NCBI GenBank assembly: GCA_034430275.1
Contig: DAOUEW010000047.1
Coordinates: 1 to 9,704 of the forward strand
Reading direction: 5' to 3'
Source of the DNA: JAUVXJ01 sp034430275
GTDB taxonomy: Bacteria > Chloroflexota > Anaerolineae > UBA7937 > B3-Chlor
DNA length: 9,704 nucleotides
Position 1 is the stretch's first letter. The number at the start of each line of letters is the position of its first letter. Of the stretch, positions 1 to 6,496 are shown one piece after another. The notes under the pieces are model-generated. The model did no database searches. It was not told the origin of the DNA and saw nothing but the letters and a program-made list of their open reading frames with translations. Position numbers and translations under genes: made by a program.

Positions 1-343
1 TCAACGCGGCGGCCAACAACCCTGCTCTGTAATCGAGGAGGTGACGCCCCAGGACATAGATGGCAGCCACGCCTAGTGTGCCAGCCAGTGCAGAGAAGAA
101 CCGCAGCAGGAAGTCGCTCCGGCCAATGTAGCCCCAGTAGTGAAGGGCCAAGTCGTGAAACGGGGGAAGGTTGTTGCCGAAGTCCCCCGCGAAGATCCGG
201 CCGGGTGCCTTTGTGGAAACCTCTGCACTGTAGGCCTCGTCGTACCAGAAGCTCTGCGCATCGAGGTGGAAGAGCCGCAGGCCAAAACCGAGAGCAACGA
301 TGGCCAGAGCCAACACAGTTGGGCGCAGCAGTTTCTCTTTCAT
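1..343 (-). CDS. GT39-like (PMT_2/ArnT-type) membrane glycosyltransferase, N-terminal part, cut by window edge
   Basis: I read the first 114 residues from the minus strand; the rest lies beyond base 1. A membrane helix (about residues 8-24) is followed by the first extracytoplasmic loop with WYDEAYSA (residues 33-40), which carries the acidic Asp-Glu pair typical of GT39/PMT_2 enzymes, then NNLPPFHDLALHYWG (58-72) and a second helix region ending YVLGR. In this family such loops bind the polyprenyl-phosphate-sugar donor and metal, and the enzyme moves the sugar to a lipid, glycan or protein outside the cytoplasm; acceptor and sugar cannot be read here. The ATG at 343 is the only usable start: the frame stays open upstream to a stop near 466 but holds no ATG, GTG or TTG. 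Its Shine-Dalgarno site is weak. It lies 126 bases downstream of the FrhB-like gene. The family call is firm; specificity is unknown. Confidence 0.88.
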   Translation of the reverse strand, partial: MKEKLLRPTVLALAIVALGFGLRLFHLDAQSFWYDEAYSAEVSTKAPGRIFAGDFGNNLPPFHDLALHYWGYIGRSDFLLRFFSALAGTLGVAAIYVLGRHLLDYRAGLLAAAL

Positions 344-469
344 CTCGACGGTCCGGAGAGCCGGGCCGGTGCCCCTATCGTTCCACCGAAGACGTTGAAT
401 GCCGAGGAAATGCGCAAGAGCGAGATAGATCCAGCCAGTCGGATGGGCCTCCTGTTCAACTGCCGAATC

Positions 470-1717
470 CTATTCATGCCTGACAGCCGTTCTTCCTGCG
501 CGAGACACCCGTCCTAGCCAGGAGAGGGGTAGGCGTTGCACAGCGCCGCGCACGGCCGAGTTGCTCAACACGAGGATCAGGGCCAGGAGCAACGATTGCT
601 GGAACCAGCGCCAAACGCTCACGGACGGTGCTTGCACCTTGTAGTCCAGAGGTGTGCGGAGCCACTTGCGCCGAACGAAGTATCCTTCCTTCTTGTAGGC
701 GAAGAGATGGGCGTGGGAGTGCTGGAGTTGCTCGCGAGTGATCTCGTGTCTGCTGAGTACTCCTGCTTGCACCGCCTCGTCCAGGAGTTCCTCTCCTCGG
801 GTGCTTCGACAGATCACAGTTGACCATCCGCCCGCGTACTCCCGGAGCCACATATCGCCCACGGATAGATCAGCCAGCTCGTTCGTCAGATCGGGGCAGA
901 CCAGGCAGCGCCGGGGAGTGTACATGAGATTGACATAACCATACGAGTCTTTAGGCACGAGCCGTCGCTGACCCTCAGTCGTCTCGACGACCAGTCCACC
1001 GGGCCAGGGACCGCCTCTGTACTCCAGTTGGGTCACTTGTCGGGTCTCGAATCCGACTTTTTGAACGAGGTGCCGGGTTGCAGCAGGCTGGAGGTTGAAG
1101 CCGCAGAAGAGCCCGATCACGAGCGGGAAGCTCTCTCTGTACGAGCCTATCCTCTGGAGGCGACGGAGGCCGTGAACGTGGCAGGGCAGTCCGACCAGGG
1201 CCAGTGGTCCCACCCCTCGGCGCGCTGAGCGCAGGAGGGCACCCAGGCTGACCAGACTGTACTTGGACTGAGCTGCACTGACAACGTCTTCCGGCGAGCG
1301 TAGCACCGCTCCCTGGCACTTCCAGGGGCGATCGCCATTCATCGTGACCCCCACGGCGCCCTTGATCCGCTTCTCGCCCAGCAGATAGAGGAGGAGTGCG
1401 GTGACCACTCCCCCAGAGGCTGCTTGCTGCCGGATCTCTTCAGAGTTGGCCTGTGCCACATACAGGCCGCGATAACGGCCAACCAGGGCATCGTGTGGTG
1501 CGGTTCCGAGATACTTCCTGCTCAGAGAGTCGAGGTCTAGCTGCCTGCCGGGACAAAACCGATAGCACAGGCCGCACCTGATGCACTCACCCTGGAGGTG
1601 GACGCCCTCGTCATCTACGGCCAGGACGCCGATAGGGCAGATGCTTACGCAGACGCCACACTGCGTGCAGGTGCGAGGATCTATGTCGTCGAAGCCGTAC
1701 GAATCCTTCGTCGTCAC
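470..1717 (-). CDS. FrhB-family (coenzyme F420 hydrogenase/dehydrogenase beta subunit-like) iron-sulfur protein
   Basis: About 415 residues from the proposed GTG start. Two 4Fe-4S motifs of ferredoxin type come first: CTQCGVCVSICP (residues 17-28) and CIRCGLCYRFCP (45-56). The FrhB N-terminal domain follows, with SGGVVTALLLYLL (101-113), then the C-terminal domain with GLPCHVHGLR (176-185), FCGFN (204-208), and the signature CLVCPD (271-276) followed by ADLSVGDMW (282-290). Relatives bind FAD and move electrons between F420 or another carrier and Fe-S centres; related proteins also occur in polysaccharide clusters, where their role is not established. A hydrophobic stretch (about 370-386) and a basic tail suggest membrane association. 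The reading frame is open far upstream, but that part overlaps the GT2 gene and is not coding. No ATG precedes the first Cys motif; GTG at 1717, 11 bases after the GT2 stop, gives a normal-length N-terminus. Its ribosome site is poor, so coupling to GT2 translation is likely. The substrate is unknown. Confidence 0.88.
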   Translation of the reverse strand: MTTKDSYGFDDIDPRTCTQCGVCVSICPIGVLAVDDEGVHLQGECIRCGLCYRFCPGRQLDLDSLSRKYLGTAPHDALVGRYRGLYVAQANSEEIRQQAASGGVVTALLLYLLGEKRIKGAVGVTMNGDRPWKCQGAVLRSPEDVVSAAQSKYSLVSLGALLRSARRGVGPLALVGLPCHVHGLRRLQRIGSYRESFPLVIGLFCGFNLQPAATRHLVQKVGFETRQVTQLEYRGGPWPGGLVVETTEGQRRLVPKDSYGYVNLMYTPRRCLVCPDLTNELADLSVGDMWLREYAGGWSTVICRSTRGEELLDEAVQAGVLSRHEITREQLQHSHAHLFAYKKEGYFVRRKWLRTPLDYKVQAPSVSVWRWFQQSLLLALILVLSNSAVRGAVQRLPLSWLGRVSRAGRTAVRHE

Positions 1718-1728
1718 GATAGGAGTGT

Positions 1729-2586
1729 TTATGCCCTGTTCTTCTTGTGTATCATATCTGCGATCATGGCCAACACGCCGATCTGGAGCGCGGCCATAGT
1801 GAGCGTAATGACCGTAATGTCCATCACACGACCTAGGGCCAGGAGACTGTAAGCGCCCACGGCAACGGCTAACAGCAGCAGGAGCGAGCTCACCGGCAGC
1901 AGGACCTTCAAAGGGTTGAAGTACATCATGGTGCGCAGAATCAACTGGACGAAGTTCAGTGTGTCTTGCACGGGTCTGATCTTGGATTCTCCCTCTCTCT
2001 TCTCGTACGGTATGGGCATGTACTTCACCAGGTAGTGATCGCTCAGGAAGGCGATGGTGATAGTGATGGTGAAGGAGAAGGTAGAGGGGAGGATGTGGAA
2101 GTAGTCGAGGGCCAGATCCTTGCGAAAGACGCGCATACCCGAGTTCAGGTCCGGTATCTTGGTCTCTGCCAAGTACTCCGCCAGCCCGGCGATGAACCAT
2201 TTGGCGGGCCTCCTGATGGCAGGGATGCTTTCCGAGGTTCTGGCACCCACCACCATGTCGCAGTCGTTCATCTCGTTCAGGAGGGACGGCATGGCCGTGG
2301 CTGGATACGTGCCGTCTGCATCGGTGATGGCTATCCAGTCGTGGACGGCTTGACGAATGCCGGTCTTGAGGGCGGAGCCGTATCCTCTATTCGTGTGGTG
2401 CTGTACGAGGCGCACGTGATCATGCTGCCGGACAACGTCGGCAGTGCCATCTGTGGATCCGTCATCGACGACGATGATCTCGTAGTCCAGGCTCTGTTGC
2501 CTCATCACCTCGCCGAGCTGGGCCAGGGCATGCCCGATGCCCCGTTCTTCGTTGTATGCTGGTATGACGATGCTCACGCCGGACAT
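1729..2586 (-). CDS. GT2 polyprenyl-phosphate glycosyltransferase (DPM1/GtrB-like)
   Basis: 285 residues. A cytoplasmic GT-A domain shows VSIVIPAYNEE (4-14), EIIVVDDGSTDGT (36-48), NRGYGSALKTGI (66-77), the metal-binding DADGTYP (89-95), and DLNSGMRVFRK (146-156), a conserved stretch in DPM1-like enzymes. Two C-terminal membrane helices follow (about 228-252 and 256-277), the layout of GtrB/DPM1-type enzymes that transfer a sugar from a nucleotide donor to polyprenyl phosphate on the inner membrane face. Its product is the natural donor for the GT-C enzymes around it. The ATG start is well supported by a perfect AGGAGG six bases upstream. The FrhB-like gene begins 11 bases after its stop, so the two are very probably cotranscribed. 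Which sugar is used (mannose, glucose or another) cannot be told from the sequence. Confidence 0.93.
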   Translation of the reverse strand: MSGVSIVIPAYNEERGIGHALAQLGEVMRQQSLDYEIIVVDDGSTDGTADVVRQHDHVRLVQHHTNRGYGSALKTGIRQAVHDWIAITDADGTYPATAMPSLLNEMNDCDMVVGARTSESIPAIRRPAKWFIAGLAEYLAETKIPDLNSGMRVFRKDLALDYFHILPSTFSFTITITIAFLSDHYLVKYMPIPYEKREGESKIRPVQDTLNFVQLILRTMMYFNPLKVLLPVSSLLLLLAVAVGAYSLLALGRVMDITVITLTMAALQIGVLAMIADMIHKKNRA

Positions 2587-2592
2587 ACTGTC

Positions 2593-2598
2593 CCTCCT
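2593..2598 (-). promoter_or_regulatory. Strong Shine-Dalgarno site of the GT2 gene
   Basis: A perfect AGGAGG on the minus strand, separated by six bases (GACAGT) from the ATG at 2586. It fixes the start of the GT2 gene and is the strongest ribosome site before any gene in the window. Confidence 0.85.
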
Positions 2599-2718
2599 GG
2601 TGTCTCATCTGGATGCCAGCACCGTGTGTGGCCCCAAGCGGAGGCAGCCACAAGCAGGATCGTCGACTGCGAGCATGGGAGCGGCAAGGTCGTAGTTTGA
2701 TGCCGCACTCTCCCCCAG

Positions 2719-2730
2719 GCTGCGCGCAGC
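2719..2730. repeat. 12-base perfect palindrome in the gap before GT2
   Basis: GCTGCGCGCAGC reads the same on both strands. It lies in the 276-base gap between the 677-residue GT-C gene and the GT2 gene. It could be a protein-binding site or a chance GC-rich palindrome; no loop or T-run is present, so it does not look like a terminator. This gap also has CCTCGCGAGG at 2790-2799 and a separated inverted repeat at 2763-2789. Confidence 0.4.
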
Positions 2731-2762
2731 AGAGACCGTGGGATGACGCCATAGAGCTCAAC

Positions 2763-2799
2763 TCCGGTCACGACAGGTCGCCGACCGGACCTCGCGAGG
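2763..2799. repeat. Inverted repeats: TCCGGTC/GACCGGA and CCTCGCGAGG
   Basis: TCCGGTC at 2763-2769 pairs with GACCGGA at 2783-2789 (7 bp, 13-base loop); the loop also holds part of GGTCGCCGACC (2776-2786), a smaller inverted repeat. The perfect palindrome CCTCGCGAGG sits directly next to it at 2790-2799. Together they make a dense block of dyad symmetry about 180-210 bases upstream of the GT2 start. No run of T follows on the minus strand, which argues against a classical terminator for the upstream gene. A regulator site or RNA structure in the GT2 leader is possible; the role is inferred only. Confidence 0.4.
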
Positions 2800-2862
2800 C
2801 CGTGAGTAGTCGGTAGGCATGGTGCCGTGGGCAACAGAAGTCTCAACAATGTCCTCAAGACG

Positions 2863-4896
2863 CTACCTCACTCGATAGAGTACGTACGACTCGGAGACAT
2901 AGGTCACCGGTTCCCAGTACTCTTCCTGAAGGATGCGGAGTGTCTCCACGTCTTCGACCAGGATGGGGTCGAACTGTGCCGCCAGAATCCTCTCGAAGCC
3001 GGCCTTGTGAAAAAGGACATGGCTAATCCCCTCCGCTTGCAGGTGTCGGGCTATCCCTTCAGCGTCCCCATCTCTGTAAACAAGATGCTTGAACTTGTCA
3101 AGTATGGAGTCAGGCAAGCATGCCCCTTCGCAGTAATAGCTGCGAGGTTCCCATAGGAATAGGATACTGCTGGATGCTGGCAGTTCCTCGTTGATGTAAG
3201 AGACTGCGCGATAGTAGTCACCGAGGTGGCGTTCCAGATACTCATCTCGCGATTCCAGCCCTAGGAGATAATGGAGAGGATTGTCGCCACTGAAGGATAC
3301 GATGAACGCCAGTGCATTGAGGCAGAGAGCGACGGCCAGTGCCATCAGCAGGAACCTCTGTGGGGAGAAGCCTTTGACGTCCCATACAGCGAATCGATCG
3401 ACGGCGACGCTGGCCAACATGGCCAGAAGCGGGAAGATGGGAAACAGGAGGCGCGTCTGCCACAGAAGCTCCGACTGCGCCACCAAGTAGAGCCAGAGCA
3501 GATAGTGCCCGGTGCAGAAGACCATAGCACACGTGATCACACTTGATCCACGTGGCTTGCTTCGCAGGAGCAAGCCAAAGACCAGAAGCGGCAGGCAAGC
3601 CAGCAGCACGGGGCCTATGGTGGCCGCGTACCCCTCCTTGCCCTCGACTCCCATGATGGTCATCTCCCAAGGAGCGAGCAAGAGTCGCAGAGGCTCACTG
3701 AGCAATCCGGTGCCCCAACGACTGTACCACCATGCGCGGTACTCGTCCCAGTGGCGACCTGGAAACAGGAAGGGATAGAAGGGGTTGCCTGACAAGGCCC
3801 AGTTCTTGAGGTACCAGGGACATGCGGTGGCCGCGGCTACGAACCACAAAAGCGCCACGTTGCCCACGACCGCAGTGATCCCGCGTTTCCTGGTTTTCCA
3901 CATCACCAGGAGGCCCAGCATCACAGGTGTCATGATAGCTGTGTACTTCACTCCGAGGCAGAAGCCCGAAAGAACTCCTGTGAGGATCAGCCAGCGACGG
4001 TCGTTCACTTCCCTCCACGCGACGAATCCGTAGAACGCGGCGAAAGTGTAGAATGCGAGACCCAGGTCCACGTAGGCCCACGTCGAGACGAGCACAATGC
4101 TCGGCACGGAAAGGAAAACGGCCATCGAGAGCCAGGGTAGCCTTGCTTGGAGGTATCTGCGGGCGAAGGAGTAGAGCAAGCCAATGGTGAGCAAGGCGTA
4201 TGCGAAGTGTACCAGCTTGGCGACGATATCCTCCTTCAAGAGCATGCTTGCCATGAACAGCATCTCCAAAAGAGAAGGGAATCCCAGATATGGGATGTCG
4301 ATGTCTCCTGTGATTCTGCCTTGTGCTATGAAAAGCCTAGGCCCGGTGAGATGGTAGACTTGACTGTCCCACGCGATAGGGGGTGTGAGGCAGGCTACCA
4401 GCGAAAGGCAGAGCACGAGTGCAACGTAACCTATGAGCAATCTCTCGGACGGCGATGCAGGCGTCGGCCTCTTCAGGAGGCGTATGAGCCTGCCAATCGC
4501 CTTGAGGTCGCCCAGCAGCGCCATACAGGCTACGAACGCAAGTATGTATAGTAGCCAGCGATTCAGCGCGCCAACTAGACCTAACCCGAGCATCATAAGG
4601 GCGACGAAGCCCAAACCAGCGCCTGCGGCAAGCACCAACTCCTCTAGGGGGGAGTCATAGGACAGTCTGCAGAGCAGTCGGCGTCCCAGGGCCGTGGCGA
4701 TGGCCAGTAGCGCGACCCAGACTGCGAGATCGGCTATTCTGCCCGTGATAGCCAAGACCGCCGAGACGGCAAGCGGCTTGTGGACCGTGTAGTAGGCCAG
4801 ATAAACCACGAAGACCCAAACTACCGAAAGCGTGGCGACGAGTGCCCACCTGATGGGGGAGGAGTTGCTTGCGGTCTGTTTATCCTGTCCTGGCAT
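2863..4896 (-). CDS. Polytopic GT-C-like glycosyltransferase with soluble C-terminal tail
   Basis: 677 residues. There are roughly a dozen hydrophobic segments between residues 17 and 535, with a first large extracytoplasmic loop holding PPIAWDSQVYHLTGPRLF (172-189); an acidic residue here (Asp177) is the usual catalytic position in GT-C folds. Further family-like stretches are GVKYTA (315-320), CPWYLKNW (359-366), GNPFYPF (370-376) and LLFPIFPLL (483-491). These match the RgtA/B/C/D-like and DUF1420-like group of GT-C proteins, thought to use polyprenyl-phosphate sugars outside the cytoplasm. Residues about 545-677 form a mostly hydrophilic tail (YINEELPASSS, then a cysteine pair YYCEGAC at 587-593) that may fold as a small extracytoplasmic domain. 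Start: ATG at 4896 with a modest AGGATTGG upstream. Gaps of 158 and 276 bases separate it from its neighbours. GT-C membership is well supported; sugar and acceptor are unknown. Confidence 0.82.
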   Translation of the reverse strand: MPGQDKQTASNSSPIRWALVATLSVVWVFVVYLAYYTVHKPLAVSAVLAITGRIADLAVWVALLAIATALGRRLLCRLSYDSPLEELVLAAGAGLGFVALMMLGLGLVGALNRWLLYILAFVACMALLGDLKAIGRLIRLLKRPTPASPSERLLIGYVALVLCLSLVACLTPPIAWDSQVYHLTGPRLFIAQGRITGDIDIPYLGFPSLLEMLFMASMLLKEDIVAKLVHFAYALLTIGLLYSFARRYLQARLPWLSMAVFLSVPSIVLVSTWAYVDLGLAFYTFAAFYGFVAWREVNDRRWLILTGVLSGFCLGVKYTAIMTPVMLGLLVMWKTRKRGITAVVGNVALLWFVAAATACPWYLKNWALSGNPFYPFLFPGRHWDEYRAWWYSRWGTGLLSEPLRLLLAPWEMTIMGVEGKEGYAATIGPVLLACLPLLVFGLLLRSKPRGSSVITCAMVFCTGHYLLWLYLVAQSELLWQTRLLFPIFPLLAMLASVAVDRFAVWDVKGFSPQRFLLMALAVALCLNALAFIVSFSGDNPLHYLLGLESRDEYLERHLGDYYRAVSYINEELPASSSILFLWEPRSYYCEGACLPDSILDKFKHLVYRDGDAEGIARHLQAEGISHVLFHKAGFERILAAQFDPILVEDVETLRILQEEYWEPVTYVSESYVLYRVR

Positions 4897-5054
4897 CGTG
4901 CCAATCCTGTTCTCAATCCGAGGTCAACGTGGTGTCACTGGTGGATAGCCGGGTGTGATGTCGGCGTATGTCCGGCGATCGGTCTTGCATCGCCACGTGC
5001 CGCACTACAAGGCCGTCACTCCTATCTCAATGGCGGCCTCACGGGCGGTGGCGT

Positions 5055-6314
5055 CTAGACAAGTTTGCCTCCTGTTGCGCACCTGGCTCTCCAGAGCAGC
5101 ATCACCATTGCAGCAAGGGGTAGAGGAATCACCATCACTGGGTGTTCCAGGTTGCCCTTCACGGTGAGAAGGAACAGCAGCCAGGGGCCTACGAGCAGGG
5201 TCAGGAAAACGAGCGTGATGAGCCATCTTCGCCTATTCCAGCAACAGATATAGGCAGTCATGGGTAAGAGAAGCAGCACTTGGTTCGTGGTTCCGGTCTC
5301 CCCAGGTAGTAGCAGGGTCGTGATCAGGGTGAAGGACAGAGCTGTCGTGGCCTCGAGTCGATTCGTGAATGTGCCCAGCCACGCGTAGGCAAGTCCTCCG
5401 CAGAGCCCGAGGGAGACAGCGATCGTGCCCATGTTGGATAGAGGGGCAGGAAGGAGGATGGAGACGACATATCCGACGGGTGACATGCCACCTCTGTAGA
5501 TGCTGGTGTAGGAGTGATAGGAGGCGAGGTTGCGTACGAATGAGGGGATCCAAGTCGGAAGTATGGCGGAAGTCAAGCCCAGCAGGATAGCCAAGACCAA
5601 TGCGAAGCCGACTAGGGTCGAGCGGTGACGCCGCCTAGCTGCAAGCAGGAGAAGAAGAGGGACGACCAGAAAGACCATCTTGGGCTTCACCTTGGACAGC
5701 GCCAGGGAGCAGCCGGCAAGAAACGGGCGGCCACTGCGCATCGCCCAGAGAGACAGCGCCAGCAGGGCGAGCACGATGATAGTCAACTGACCTAGGACCA
5801 GGCTTCGCGCACTGGGATAGAACAACACTGACCATAGGGCGAGGCCGACTAGTTGAGGTGGGAGTGGAACCCAGCCCAGGGTGCGAAGGATCAGAACCAG
5901 GGCGGCGAGCAGGGCAAGTATCAATGTGCTGATCCAGAAGGCCTGTGCTACGGGGTAGGGCAGCAGCGAAAACGGAAGGATGAGGAGCGTGACGTACAGC
6001 GGGTACGCAAATGCCACTTGATCCTCGTCTTCTCTGGCGAGGCGGCCGTACATGCCTCGCTGTATCTCCGAGGTCACCTCGTCCGAGTAAGGATCTCTTC
6101 CCTCGAGGATGAAGGCTCTGCTGCCCCGCCAGCGTGGGTAGAAGTCATTGCCGCCCGGTATCTGGGAAGTGAAGGCTGTGTAGGCCCCATAGCTCAGGAA
6201 GAGGTACACGGCCATGATCAACGCTACGATCCCGGCCGCCTGGCCGAATCTCATGGCGTAATCTCTGGAGAATCGGTGCTCCACACTGGTCTCCTTGCCG
6301 TCCACCGTTGCCAT
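5055..6314 (-). CDS. GT87 / DUF2029 family polyprenyl-phosphate-sugar-dependent glycosyltransferase
   Basis: 419 residues, about ten membrane segments. The family pattern is clear: after the first helix (24-46) comes GGNDFYPRW (54-62) with the acidic residue Asp57 expected at the active site, then GRDPY (72-76), FAYPLYVTLL (102-111), the GQ motif in SLVLGQLTI (171-179) and a lysine-rich KVKPKM (208-213). GT87 enzymes such as mycobacterial PimE add a sugar from a polyprenyl-phosphate donor on the outer membrane face; the exact substrate here cannot be assigned. The ATG at 6314 has GGAG only three bases upstream, a rather short spacing; a start at Met21 (MRFG) would remove a hydrophilic N-terminal stretch and is the alternative. 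It lies 178 bases downstream of the ligase/TPR gene and 158 bases upstream of the 677-residue GT-C gene. Length is normal for the family. Confidence 0.87.
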   Translation of the reverse strand: MATVDGKETSVEHRFSRDYAMRFGQAAGIVALIMAVYLFLSYGAYTAFTSQIPGGNDFYPRWRGSRAFILEGRDPYSDEVTSEIQRGMYGRLAREDEDQVAFAYPLYVTLLILPFSLLPYPVAQAFWISTLILALLAALVLILRTLGWVPLPPQLVGLALWSVLFYPSARSLVLGQLTIIVLALLALSLWAMRSGRPFLAGCSLALSKVKPKMVFLVVPLLLLLAARRRHRSTLVGFALVLAILLGLTSAILPTWIPSFVRNLASYHSYTSIYRGGMSPVGYVVSILLPAPLSNMGTIAVSLGLCGGLAYAWLGTFTNRLEATTALSFTLITTLLLPGETGTTNQVLLLLPMTAYICCWNRRRWLITLVFLTLLVGPWLLFLLTVKGNLEHPVMVIPLPLAAMVMLLWRARCATGGKLV

Positions 6315-6481
6315 TGTCTCCGGGAAGCCATGTTCAGTGCCAGGGCTCTGGCCGCCGCGCGCCCATGGGAGCGATCCTATCGAACGGAAGAGAAGAGAAT
6401 CTTGCTTACCCAGGCAAGCGCCAACGGCCTATAGAGCCTTGGGTCGAGCCAACGCGAATGCCCGGAGCACGGCTGCTGTTC

Positions 6482-6496
6482 CTGACATCATGTCAG
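6482..6496. repeat. 15-base palindrome across the stop codon of the ligase gene
   Basis: CTGACATCATGTCAG: two perfect 7-base arms around one central base. It spans the TGA stop of the O-antigen ligase gene (6493-6495). The one-base centre rules out a stable RNA hairpin, so if it means anything it would be a DNA-binding site; an arm of this length is also expected about once per 10-20 kb by chance. Confidence 0.3.

Noticed and set aside
1718..2200. N-terminal extension of the FrhB frame over the GT2 gene
   Set aside because: This part is the shifted frame of the GT2 coding sequence: it is His/Arg-rich, matches no FrhB sequence, and would overlap a well-supported gene.
1966..2700. Plus-strand open frame of 244 codons opposite GT2
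   Set aside because: It is antisense to a clear GT2 gene with a strong ribosome site; its composition (Gly/Glu/Val runs) mirrors the complementary strand.
4897..5054. Possible terminator or promoter in the gap between GT87 and the 677-residue gene
   Set aside because: A GGCCG/CGGCC pair and a TTGAGA with 17-base spacing were seen, but there is no T-run and the -10 candidate (TAGTGC) is poor.
5853..6434. Plus-strand open frame of 193 codons opposite GT87
   Set aside because: Antisense to the GT87 gene and without a domain; it continues into a gap only by chance.
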